Positions 34,384 to 46,428 of a stretch of DNA of 64,000 nucleotides are shown here, one piece after another. Below the pieces are notes generated by a model, which saw only the letters and a program-made list of their open reading frames with translations, ran no database searches and was not told the origin of the DNA. Each line of letters opens with the position of its first letter. Position 1 is the stretch's first letter. This stretch comes from Brachypodius melanocephalos (taxonomy: Eukaryota > Chordata > Aves > Passeriformes > Pycnonotidae), in the NCBI GenBank assembly GCA_013398615.1, contig VZSR01001854.1:9908585-9972584 (forward strand). The letters run 5' to 3'. A program made the position numbers and the translations under genes.

Positions 34384-34568
34384 ATGGTGGTGAAACACTG
34401 GAAGAGATTTCCTAAAGAATTGTGGGTGTTCCATCGCTGGAAACATTCAAGATTAAACTGAATTAGGTTCTGAGAATCCTGATCTATTTCAAGATGTCCT
34501 TGCTCATTGTATGGGGATTGGATGACTTTTAAAGATTCCTTCCAACACAAAGTATTCTATGGTTCTAC
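34384..34568 (+). mobile_element. CR1 LINE 3' end, plus strand
   Basis: The order is that of the CR1 3' UTR: 'ggtggtgaaacactgg', 'gagatttcctaaag', 'tgttccatcgctgg', 'aacattcaagatt', 'ctgatctatttcaagatg', 'ggggattggatgac', 'aaagattccttccaac', ending in TATTCTATGGTTCTAC, a degenerate form of the terminal ATTCTATG repeats. The element is 5'-truncated, the usual fate of CR1 insertions, and its real 3' end is kept. The minus-strand 69-codon frame (34341-34550) is a shadow. Confidence 0.9.
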
Positions 34569-35879
34569 AATATCACCCCAATCCCCCCCTTTTTCCCCCT
34601 AATTATCACTGTTTCCAGAAAAAAATGCTTAACTGCTGTATGTATCGAAATGACATTTGAAATGACAATGATAATTTGACAAATAGATGTCTTCTAAGGA
34701 GTAGTTAAATTAATGCTTTCAGTCTTACGAAATCAAAACTTAATGAAAATCCTTAATGCTGAAATATATCAGATGTTTCAGTCTTGGAAAACTCCCTACA
34801 CCATTATACACTGACAGTATGCTTTATATATAATTTTCCAGAGGAAATTCACTTCTTTTCTGTGAAGTCTGCACACCATGAGTATTACTTTGCCTGCTAT
34901 TTCCCAACAGTATCACTCTCTCTTGTATCAAAAGTATCTTTAAATCTTCCCATCTTTCTTAGTGTCTTTGCATCATTTCAGCTCCTGTGGCAGATGTTTA
35001 GTGCACGGTGTGTTTGTATGCAGGAATTGTTTAGCACCAAAGAAAGTCATGGTTAGTGCCAGTCTGTAGCATATCCTCCAATCTCCAGCACATGTCATTA
35101 CCTGTACAGAGATACAACTGAGGTCGTATTTCATTGAGGTGTCTCCATACAGGCTGCATAAATTCGCATCAAAGCTTAGCAACCGTGTGAAAAATAGTCA
35201 TTTAGCAGATAACATTTGTGTTAGTCTGTCATCATGAGATCTTCCATACTTCTCCTTGATAATAACTAGGGGAAAAGAACAACTTTCATCTTCACCACCT
35301 CAAGCTGAAAGATTAAGTTGCAAAGTAATGATTTTGCTTAGGTATTCATGTCTCTTATAACATGTACCATGCAACTAGAAACTGCTTTTATGAAAAGCAC
35401 TTGGTGTTTCCAAAGAGAGTAGTCATACGTTTCTTATAGAAGAAATTCCATTTTAAAGTAATATTGACTTATCTGAATTCTTGTCTTGGAAAAACCATCA
35501 CAATTTTGAGGATTGTCTATCCTTGCAATATTTCCAGTATTTATTCATTTACACTACAGTGGAAAGAATCATTTCTCTGACCATTTGTTGCAAATGAGTG
35601 TCTTATGTTGTTCAAAGGATCAGCAAATGTATCAGTCAAACCAGGTACACCATTAAAGTGAAAGAGTGACAAGATTTGTTGTGAAAGTTCACTCTACAAC
35701 TTACTAGATGGTTAAAGCACACAGAGAAAAATCAATCAATCTAAAACTAAAATCAGCCAAAAATTATCCATATGGAGTCTGGGGATGTAAAAATGGTGAG
35801 GATGGAAAAGGGTAAGGATAAAAACAAATAAAAAGGACTCTCCCATTGAGTTACAAAATTCAGAGTGGACCTCCTTGCC
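34569..35879. other. AT-rich unique sequence, no gene seen
   Basis: A short C-rich run follows the CR1 end (34575-34605). The 90-codon frame at 34784-35056 has no recognisable domain. Confidence 0.5.
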
Positions 35880-36480
35880 AAACTGAGCCCTCGACTTGAT
35901 CAATGGTTTAGGCCTAAAGGTTTTAACAACACTTCAACTTAACAAGTACCAAATTTATAGCCTATTTTTAAAATTTAACAAAAGATTTTGTAGAATTTAT
36001 TATAAGCACAAGAGTAACTGGCTTCCAGGCCTTAAGTAACTTAGGAACATAAGTTACTCAAAATCTAATAGAGCAATGTTAATAATACATTTTCTATTGC
36101 TTATTCACAGCCACACACATGCAGACCTAAAGGAGCATGCATGAGATATAAATACCTGTGAAAAATTGCCCTCAACTTCAGTGAAGTACTCACATCTTTG
36201 CATCTTCACAATGGGCGAAAGGTAGAGCCTCAAAGAGTGGGGGTATCAGCTCAGACTCTGTCATCATTGTTCAGTCCTCCAAGTACAGCAAACTTGAGAG
36301 TTCCCTATCTCTGAGAGGCTCCACTCACAAGGAGGTTGCTGGCTGCAGCCCAGGTGGGTCCAGGAGAACTCAGAGCATCCCACTTAGAACTGCTGTTCAT
36401 ACAGTTGGAAGTGCACTGGATTCAGTCATAGCAAGTTTCTGTCCTGGCAGCAATTTGGGCCCCTAACTTTCTTTGAAAGT
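35880..36480. other. Possible unrecognised repeat, mixed composition
   Basis: This stretch is less AT-rich and less homopolymeric than its surroundings, with words such as 'gcagacctaaaggagcatgc' and 'ggctgcagcccaggtgggtc'. The feel is that of a decayed LTR, but I cannot name a family, find paired ends or see a target duplication. Confidence 0.25.
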
Positions 36481-39400
36481 TCAGTAACAAAAATATTGTT
36501 CCACTTGGGCCGTTATTCAGGCAAGAAATTTAAATTACCAAAGCTGCTTGTTAAAAAACAGGAGCTCATTAGACGGCGCTAGTTCCTGGGTGCTGACCGT
36601 GTTTTTGAGAGGCTCAAGAGGAGCTTAATCCAGGCGCTATTTGTCAAGGCCAAGGCTGAATAAGCATTTCTAAAATCATAGTGTGGAACAAGGAAAGTAT
36701 GTGGGGGGCATGCACCATCACAACCATCAGTTGTGCTTTCTGTCCTAACAGAAACAGCAAACCTAGTAGAACATGGATATAATGTCAATAATGCAAAAAA
36801 TATATTAAGAAAAAAGACCTCGAGGTTCAACTTCATATGGAATATGTTCTTACCAGACTGCATCATCCATTCATAGCTAAAATAAACTATACAGCATTGG
36901 AGGAAAAAAATACAATGCTCAAGAAAGATTATATAAAAGGGCTTGTGAAGATCTCAAATGAATCAGCATCAGCTCTTATAGAAGAAAATCAGCATATCCT
37001 TATAGTCCCTGCCAAAATTCAACTGCTGCTATCAAAACAAATCTACATTAATTTATTCAAGTGCTTACAGTAAATTTTAATAATCCACTGCAACTATTTC
37101 CTCCTAAATCAAACCATTGAAATCATAATGCTTCAAATTCTTGCCATTTTGTACAAGCCTAAATCAAGGTATATTTGAAAAAAGCTTTTTAAAAGGTAAT
37201 AGTTTCAAATTTAAATCTTTCCTTTAAATAACATTTTCATCAACTAAAATCTTTTCCACTACAGATAAATATTTTTGGTTTTTCTATCTGCATTTGTTTC
37301 CTGTTAACATTGCTAGATTATCCTGTTCAACTAGGAAGAACTTAACTGTGGGGTTTCTTTCTTGCAATAATTTGTATAATTATTCTTTGAAATGTTTACA
37401 TTTTTACACTTAAATACTGAGCCTGCTTTTCTAAGAGTTAAAAGGACAACATATTTCTGTATTTAATTAATATTTTTATATGTAATTAGTGTATTTCAAA
37501 CTGAAATACTAGGTGGTTTTGAAAATAGTTACACTTTCATATTCATATACATTTTTTTGTTCTTATTTTGCAATCTTTCTTCTCCTTTCTGAGCATCCTC
37601 TCTAATACTTTAGGGCATATGCATAAACCATATGCCCTTTCCATAGACCACATTTTCTTCCCTCAGCCCTGTCAATTGAAGGAGGGGATGATATGAAAAT
37701 GGAGTCCCTCTGCCTGCAGAGGCAGTGGTCTGAACAAGGCTTTGGGCTGCATTCATAGAAGGAAAGGAGTTACAATTTCAGTCTGAGAGTGTCAGCAAAG
37801 AAAACCCTTGTTTTTAAAGGGTCATCTCTTTATTGTTGTTTACCAGAATGTTTTAATGTTTTTTAAATAGACAGTGATTGTTGAATTTCATCTGCTCTCT
37901 TATTGCCCATTCTTTTAAAGTTTTTCTAGAGCTCTTCACCTTCAACATTTATTTTTATGACTTTGAATAATGTAATAGCAGGTTTATCCTCTCTATTCAC
38001 CAGATTTTTATCATCATTTTATAAATATTCTTTACTGCAGATCTCAGTGGGCTTTCAGTCCTTGCTTTGTGAAAACTGGCTTTTAATTCCATATGTTGTT
38101 AGCCTACCTTCTACTAGCTATTTGTTCAAGGAAGCAGTGCCTGTCCTGAAACTTCTGGACAGCAATTTAAGCCCGCTTCTTCTGCATGTTGCCAGTGAAC
38201 ACTGAGAACAGTTTTGAATACTGAGAACAATTTCTTTTTTTTTCTGCCTGCAGCACCACTTTGAGTTTGTTTCTTTGAAAGAATGACTGGTCTTATAAAG
38301 GGTTTTCCCTTCGATTAAAAGATTTTTTCTCCCTATTCCCTTTTCCCTATGCATTTGACTGTTTTCTGTTTGTTTATGTTGTGGAGAAAGCAACGGATTA
38401 GCTGCATCTACATTTTCCATTCTCTTTTATGCCCATAGCAGGGAATAACTCACACAGAAAAGTAACAAGTAATTGTATTCCCTTCTCAGACTGGAAGTTA
38501 ACCAGCTCACAGTGAAGTTCTTAAAGAAAGAGAGCAGTTACTTAAATGAGTTCTGTATTTAATGTCTTCTTAGTCAGTCCCCGATTATGAGTGTATCTCA
38601 GGTTTGCCACAGCATCGAAGGAATACCGATCCATTTAACAGTGCAATAGTCTATAAAGCAGCTGTCACAGCAGTAAAGGAAACCATTTTAAAACCTAAGT
38701 TTGTGTATGCTGATTTGAGTCATTAGTCTTTCAGTCTATTTTGTATGGTTTAGTAAGTATGACCTCAAGGTATCTTTAATTGGTGAGACTGCAACTGTCT
38801 CTTATACTCTGCTACCTCTCAAGAGCTTCCATGGACGCTTCATTTAATTGCTGACCTTGCTTTGTTCTCTTTTGGCACTCTTCCTGTCTTAGGAGCCAAG
38901 GGAAGGAATTAGAGTTTTCAGGACCTCATATGTTTGGGTGGTACATTCCATCTCCTGAATTTACCTTTTATTTCCTGGTAATGCTGTTAGTTAGTAATGA
39001 ATAGTCCGTGCAAAGCTGCTAAACCAAGCCAGTCCTATTTTGTTTTCCTTCTCAATTGAGCATATATCAATAACCAAATACTGTGCGTGGGAAGCAGTTG
39101 ATCAATCATGCTGTCTTCCTGCAAAAGTACACTACAGGCTTGAGAGAGAACAGGAAATTAACATGCATTTGTGAAAAGGTGTTATCCATTCTCAGTGATC
39201 CAGAAAATATTTGTTGAATGGCTGAAAATAATGACAGAAAACATATCCTAGGGTTATTTCCTCCCTGGCATCCTCCCCTTTTGTACCCAATTTAATGAGT
39301 ACTATTTGCCTAAATTCTAATTCTTTGTTTCATTCATATCATTTTTAGTAAGTACTAATTTGCTAAAAAAAATTACACAGAATGTATCATCTCTACACAT

Positions 39401-41997
39401 CATTGGATAACTAGGGAGTTCCGATGTATTCTGGGACATCCTTGGAGAACTAAAAAAAATCTATAGGATTTCATAAAGAGAGCATCATTATTAATACATT
39501 CAAAATTTGGTCCCTGTTCGGCTTTAATCAGAACTATACAGTTATTGTAGCATATTATATTAAATGAAAATCTCCTAGTTATTTCACATTATACTGCAGT
39601 GGGAAAATATTCTCAATTTTGTTAAATAGGTTTTATTTTATTAATTAAACAACTAAGTGGTTTGCTTGTTTTCTTGGTGTATTGCTTATTTATTAATTTT
39701 TTTTCGTGACTTCAGGGACATCTTTTCATTAATGCACATTTTATTTAGAACAGAACCATGTAGTTTTACTCCAGAGTAGACTACTGCTAAACAGGACCAG
39801 ATATAATGGGACATGTAACAGCAGGAATATTTTAAGTACTCTCAGGGCCGGGCCTCTCTGAGTGTAGTATCTCAAAATTCCATGGGCAAAACAAGTCAAA
39901 TAGAATCCTTGCACTTGCATGACCATATGCATATGCACAAAAAGATTTCTTCGACTTACCAACAAGAAAGGGAGAGTTTGTAGCCAAAAAACAGTTTGTC
40001 ACAAGCAGCTGCAGTACCCTAGATAATGTTGCATCTGGTCTCAACAGACAAGCAATACCTGGCTCTGCTAATACTGTGTTGGAAAATCACTAAGATGTTT
40101 TGAGGAAAATAGGTCTGTGATTGTGATTGAACTGTTATTGAGCATGAGACTGAACCAATATTGTTGCATCGCTTTAAAGCTCAATTTGTCTCCTCTATAT
40201 GAAATATCAAGAACACCGCAAAAGTTACTCTGTCTTTTTGGTCATGGTGGAAAGAGGAGAAAAAGTACTCCCAAACCATTAAATCAGAGAAGAAAAAAAA
40301 CCCTGCAATTGCTACAATACATAGAAATTCAACTGATATGGGCAGAGTATGGTGGCTATAATGGAGATGGATACCATCAATTCCAGGAGACTTTCAGAGT
40401 TTTTGATCTGGGCATTCATTCTTTTATGTTGATTTGTTGTCTGATTCTGTTCCATACCTTTGTCTCCTTCAGGCTCTTTACACCATCATCCCCCCCATCT
40501 CCCCGATTTGGTTTCTTTCGATGTTTTCATAGGCCTTTTATTTCTTTCTCTTCAGTTATTTTCTCCCTTTCTGTCTTACCCTAGTAAAATTCTCTCTGTC
40601 CTGATCAAATTTTCACCTTAGGAAATGAACAAGTGTGCACAGCTGCCAAAATAAAACAAAAGATAAGAAATCACACACTTCTGTTAGGGTGTCAATCTTT
40701 GGCATGATTTATTCATGTGACAATAAAAAACTGGTGGTCATATTTTTCTTTCTGTGGAAATAGTGTTGTGCTATTGACAAGTAAAACTTTGAGAAATGGA
40801 AATCCAGTTCCTTTTTTTTTTTTCACTTATGATAAAGTGATATGCAATCATACCTTTTAAAGCACATTCTTGCTAAGATATATTGGGTTCTTGGCAAATG
40901 TGTATTTTTATTTGTGATGGCATAAACTTAAATTGATAAGCGGTACTCAACTGCTAAAGACTTAACATTTTCTACACAGTTTTGTTGCCTTCCGATACTT
41001 CCACCATAGTGGTGAAATGGCAGTAGAAAGTTGGCAAAGATTGTAATGTAGTTTTTTCTTCAAGAAGTGAGTCAGTTGTTGATAAAATCAAATGGGTATC
41101 TATTGGTTAAGTTTCTTTGGTGGAGATATTCACAGACTAAAAGAGAGAGACAAGACATCTGTATGCTGATAAAGAAACCTTTTGAGTTTGAATAGGTTCT
41201 GATGGTCTGGACCAGATAGAATTAGAGTGTTGTTTAATGGCAAGAATTAAGAGAGTGGGGCTGACTTGGCTGAAACAATCTGACTCAGAGAACAGTCTTG
41301 AGCTCCCCAGTATGCTCCGTTAGCTAAGAAGAGACAAGAGTGAATGACATGGCACTGCAAATCAAAAGTCAGTCTCTTTATTGTCAGAGAACTTTCTCCA
41401 ATGGCATCTTAGCATTCAGAATAATCTCACCCGAGCCTCACTTAACTATAAGTTAAAATGCCAAATATAGATTTATACATGCAAATAATCAAAAGTGTTT
41501 GCTGTAATCTGAAATCCAGATGCCCAGCATGCTGTCTCAAGGGTTAGACATGTGTGCATATTTTAAATACATATAAACACTTAATCATTTATCTATCTAT
41601 ACTTTTTTCATATTTGTACATCTGTGTACAGAAATCATTTGTTATTTAATTAAACAAAGACTGTGAAAAATGTAAGGGTAATTCTTCGTAGAGGACATAT
41701 TATAGTAGTGCCATCTCTTCCTTTTGATTTGAGTCCAATCTTCTAATCTCCAAATATATAAATTTTTTAATTAGAGTATGATATTTGATACCAAGTATCT
41801 TACTAAACTTGTGCTATATATCTGTGGCATTCAGAACTCCAGGAAGTACAATAATTGAACTCAAAACCACCATGAATCTTGCATTAGAAAGCAACCTTGA
41901 CCATTGTGATGCATTATGACTAATAAATAGTAGGTCTGGGAATCTGAAAATATACACACAAAATATACATTCTTTAATATCTTAATCTTAAAAGGAA
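36481..41997. other. AT-rich unique sequence, no gene supported
   Basis: It contains the longest frame of the window (155 codons, plus, 40117-40584), whose product has no domain and a T-rich-DNA composition (F, L, S). A perfect 10-bp inverted repeat lies at 37612-37638. No RNA gene or known transposon is recognised. Confidence 0.5.
37612..37638. repeat. Perfect inverted repeat, 10-bp arms
   Basis: AGGGCATATG, seven bases, then CATATGCCCT. It could form a hairpin; no function is known. Confidence 0.85.
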
Positions 41998-42404
41998 ATG
42001 ATCAACAACATTCCAGAGCAGAGTCCCTCAAGGGCTGCAAGATGGATATTTATCCCAATATGGTCAAGTACATGGGCTGCAGGGAAATAAATTGCTCCAA
42101 GCAAGGGTTACAAAGGAATGTCTGGTACGTCACCTGGAGCACATCCTCACCCTCCTTTTCAGACCTTGTTGCTTGCAGGATTGTTTCTCACACTTTCTCC
42201 TTTCTCTTCTCTCTCTGAATATGATATGCCAGAGGAAATGCACAAATGGTCAACAACCTTCTCCATTTTGTCTTGTTGTGGGTACATTGGGGAGAAGGCT
42301 GAAACCAGCTGAGTCTGGGACAAGACTCCTTTTGATCTCCTGTAGAAGCAGCCATCCTTGTAGCCTTCATGTTGCTCAAAATCTTGCCACCTACAGACAA
42401 CACA
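41998..42404 (-). mobile_element. ERV LTR, U3 part only, minus strand
   Basis: Read on the minus strand it starts TGTGTTGTCTG, then 'aggtggcaagattttg', 'ctacaaggatggctg', 'agcagatatt'-like blocks and 'cctgcagcccatg'. This is the order of the first part of a long avian LTR family that I recognise. Plus-strand phrases include 'gagcagagtccctcaagg', 'catgggctgcaggg' and 'ctggagcacatcctc'. The left end of the LTR is kept at 42404; R and U5 are missing, so the copy is truncated near 41998. It sits about 75 bases from a CR1 copy on the same strand. The frames at 42092-42412 on both strands are not genes. Confidence 0.72.
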
Positions 42405-42478
42405 AGTAGCATTTCAGAGATGTATTTAGTTTTTCAGGCTTTTTGCAGCCATTAGAATTTGGACATGCAAAGTCTTTA

Positions 42479-43425
42479 ATCATAGAATCATAGAATGCTT
42501 TGGCTTGGAAGGGATCTTAAAGATCATCTCTTTCCAAACCCTCTGCCATGGGCAGGGAGAGTTTCCACTAGACCAGGTGTCTCAAATCCCCATCCAACCT
42601 GGCCTTGAACATTTTCAGGAATATGGAATTTACAGCTTTTCTAGGGAATCTATTCCAGTACCCTCACAGTAAAGTATTTCTAATATCTATCTAAACCTAC
42701 CCTCTTTTAGTTTAAAAACATTGCCCCTTGTCTTATTGCTATATGTTTTGTGACAAGTCCTTCCAGCCTCCTTGTAGGTCCTCTTAAAGTAGTGGAAAGT
42801 GCTATACGGTCTCATTGGAGCCTGCTCTTCTCCACGCTGAACAATCCCCACTCCCTCAGCCTGTTCTCACAGATGAGGGGTTCCAGCCCTCTGATCACCT
42901 TTTGTGGCCCTTCTCCCATCTCACTTCAGCAGGTTCACATCCTTCTTATGCTGGGAAACCCAGAGCTGGATGCAGCACTCCAGGTGGGGTCTCAGGAGAG
43001 AAGAGGAGAGGGAAAAGAACACCTCCCTCATCCTGCTAGCCCTGTTACTTTTGATGCAGCCCAGGACATGATTGGCTTTCTGGGCTGAAAACACATTGCC
43101 AACTCATATTGAGCCTCTTACCAACCAACACCCATGAGTCCATCTTCTCTAGCCTTCTCTCAAACTATCCTCTGCCGACTGTATTTGAGCTTGGAATTGC
43201 TCCAACCCAGATGCAGCACCTTGCATTTTGCCTTCATGAAGTTGATATGGGCCCACCTCTGAAGCCCGTCAAGATCCATTCAGATATAATTCCTTCCCTC
43301 CAGCATGTCAACCAGACCACACATCTTGGTGTCATCCGCAAACTTGCACTCTATCCCACTCTCTGTGTTGCTGAAAAAGATATTAAACAGCATTGGTCCC
43401 AATATTGATCCCTGAGGAACAATGA
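42479..43425 (-). mobile_element. CR1 LINE copy, minus strand, about 950 bp, real 3' end kept
   Basis: The plus strand begins ATCATAGAATCATAGAATG, the complement of the CR1 terminal repeats, then 'ttggcttggaagggatctt', 'ccatgggcagggag', 'actagaccaggtgt', 'ccatccaacctggccttg', 'ccctcacagtaaag', 'taaacctaccctctttta', 'cagagctggatgcagcac', 'ccaggtggggtctcag', 'gatgcagcccagga', 'cctgaggaac'. It thus spans the 3' UTR and the last third of the reverse-transcriptase ORF, 5'-truncated near 43425. It is the least diverged CR1 here. All frames in it on the plus strand (42750-43088, 42815-43039, 43109-43408) are antisense shadows. Confidence 0.95.
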
Positions 43426-46351
43426 CTTCAAATTGCATGGAATTATGATAAGGGGAAGAACTTTGGATATATTCTGAGTCTCGTGTCCTTAGCTACACTG
43501 AGTGAGCACAGTTTTTTAAACTGAGTGAAGCTCTACCAGTAACACTCTCCTATGAAAAGTTCAGTGCTTTCAGAGATGGCAGTTTGCCTCCAAGTACTTT
43601 TCCCAATATACACAATTATGAAGACATGGTTAAATATAAGAATCAACTTTCTCCTTTATGAGCATTTCAGATCAAGAATCTTCAGATTGAAAAATTGAGC
43701 AACTAACTCAGAATTGCTAGAATATACACTTGATATGTGGAAAAATCTGTTACAAGCTCCAGCTCTAATTGCAGCTGGAAGCTGCTACACCACTATGGGC
43801 TGCTTTGCAGTCTATGCCTTTCCTTCCTTTTTGTAGCAGTTCTATTTTATTAAAGATATATGCCTATGTATTTATGTAATCAAATAAAAGGAGAGACCTT
43901 AGCACAAGGCATTTAGAAAATTTATACATTTCCAGCACTCTGTTATGATTTTGGGTACATGCCACAATCAGTAAAATGTATTTTACTTTCTTCTTTATCA
44001 TGTGTACTTGTTTCACATAAATTCTAAGGAGAAAGAATATCTTGAGCCTGTGGAAAAATAATTTATTGGATTTTGTTCATTTAGTATTAAAAAAATGCAC
44101 AAAGGCCAGATCATTATATGTAGGGAATGATCATTTTTAATGTCTGTAATTTTCAGAGACTTTGCCAAGCTATTGGCAGCAATATAGAATGCTTGGAAGT
44201 AAGGCCACTATTAAAAATACAGTTGTTGGAAATGTTTGGTAGTGATTAGATTGCTACCAACATTTTATGTCTAAATGAAGGAGAAAATAGAATAACAAGA
44301 TGAACAACCCTGAGAAAGGATTTCTTTCTGAACTGAAATCATTAAATTCTGAAATCTATCTTTTCAAGGTCCTTCATTGTAATCCATTATCTTTCATTCC
44401 CTTTTGTACTACAGAATTGTCAGTTTGATGATATATTACACATAACAATGTCATTACATTGGCATAACATGACAACTGGGACTCATTTGAACTTTTAGAA
44501 ATTTCTAATCCCTAAAATAAATTATGAACTGAAGACATTTCAGACAGAGAAAATAAGTCACTAGTTAGAAAGAATAGGGATCTCCATACGTTTTGGAGAA
44601 TTACACTTCTGAGCCATTTTCTTTTTCTTTTTTTTTTCCTTCATGCATATAATAAACTTACCAGGAAATGTAATCCATAGATGTCTTTAGGCTTCTTGTC
44701 CTTAGACTTACTGAAGCACTGAGTCCTCACCACATTTTAATTAAATTTCCTGGAACCAAAATAAGATTTTTGCCATAATTTTGGTCAGAAACATTGTTAA
44801 CTGACCCCTTAACCATATTTCTTTTCATATTTTTCTTACCTTTAAATTTTTTGAGAGGCTCTTTCTCTCTTCCTCCTCTGTTGAACTTTTTGATTCTTGA
44901 TTTTGACTACTCAGTCAGACATATAGCAGATGGGAAATGGTAGACTAAGGAGTTTGGGGTTGATAGAGACCAGATGTATGCAGCCTCATTGTTTCCAGCC
45001 TGCTCAGCACCTGAGTATGCAAGCACAACCTTTGGAATGCTGGTGTGTAACCATACTGCCTTCTGGCCAGTTACAGCTTTTGAACCAGCTATTTGCAGCA
45101 ATGGAAGATGCTTATCTCGAATCTTCCAAGAATATTTCCCTACTGAAGAATAGCCTATTCAGACAAAATATAGTTTCCAGGAAGAAAAGTTAAGGAAGGT
45201 TTGTCTCTTTGTACTGTTAGTGAAGAAGGATTTCTGTGGATAAGCTTCAGGAAGAAGACAGGCTAAGCTCCTCCTCTGCACTGTTTTCTGGAACAATATC
45301 TTCAACAAGGATATCTTGTCTCTGGAGTTGTGCCTGGATACTCTCTGACATTTAGAAATCTGAGGGTGTTTATCAGTTTTTTGCATGTTTTGAAAGCTGA
45401 AGAACTTCTTTGGAGCTTGCAGGTTGCATGCAGTAGTCTGCTTTGGGACAACACTTGAATGTGTTTGTGTGGCTTCTACCACATTTATTCTCTTGTGAGA
45501 AAAGGTGGTCAATGGGTTTCAGAATGGTGGCCAACTTCACATAAATATTCAGGTGTTTTGATTTATAGGAGATTGGAAACTGAACATGAAGCTGGAAGTG
45601 TAATTGTAGATATTTTTAAGGTCCTCTGCAGCTAGAATTCTGATGCAAACAGTGTTCCTGTTTCTCTTACATGCTACTTTTTAGTGAAGCATGGTGTGCA
45701 TGTGTCTTGTACTGGAATGTAAACATAACTAATGGCTCTGTCAGGAAATGTGTGCTCTCTACACATTATAATATTGTGATATAAATTATAATAAATTCCA
45801 AATGGTTATGACTCTACCTCATACTAGGTTTGGGGTTTATTTTTAAATTTTTAATATTAGAATTCTTGCTCTGTAGTGTATTGTAAAGTTCAGCAGATAT
45901 AAGGGGGATTCAGATTTTTAGTCTCTTGGCTTGATGAATAAATATAAAATGTGTACTCATTCTACAGCTAGCATTTTAAAGCTTGTCACAGATTTGCATG
46001 ATGTTTCAGCTTAGCTTTACCATTTTGCTGAATTAGCACCGTTAGTAAGGAAATAGCGCTTGTTTCAATCAAACCCCATAGTCTTTCAGATTTCAAGATC
46101 TACTTGAAGTAGCTGTAATATGTGTGCAAAAAAGTAAAAATGAGCAGCTTTACGGGTGCCTTCAGCTTTGAAATTTGTTACCTGGTGCTATAATAGCTTC
46201 AACCTACTTTGCTTATAGGCTGCTTGTCCTGCAGAAATATTTCCACGGGGAAACCATATTCTATGTAGTCTCTTCTAATGTTTTTATATATGTGTTACTT
46301 TTTTGCAGGTAGCAGCCCCTATGTTCTGGCAATGTGCAGAGTATATATTCT
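43426..46351. other. AT-rich unique sequence, no gene seen
   Basis: A T run lies near 44621-44638. The 117-codon minus-strand frame at 45159-45512 and the 87-codon plus frame at 44930-45193 overlap and show no domain. Confidence 0.5.
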
Positions 46352-46397
46352 CTTTTTTTGTTTGTTTTTTGTTGTTGTTGGTTTTGGGGATTTTTTG

Positions 46398-46428
<31 letters not shown>
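46352..46428. repeat. G/T-rich tract with (GTTTT)n
   Basis: TTTGTTTG and GTTGTTGTTG pass into at least five GTTTT units at 46397-46426. Two opposed frames (46278-46517, 46284-46520) are translations of it. Confidence 0.9.

Noticed and set aside
40117..40584. Longest open frame, 155 codons, plus strand
   Set aside because: No domain or known similarity, F/L/S-rich end typical of T-rich DNA, and about one frame of this length is expected by chance in this much AT-rich sequence.
42750..43408. Plus-strand frames of 112, 74 and 99 codons
   Set aside because: They are antisense readings of the minus-strand CR1 copy.
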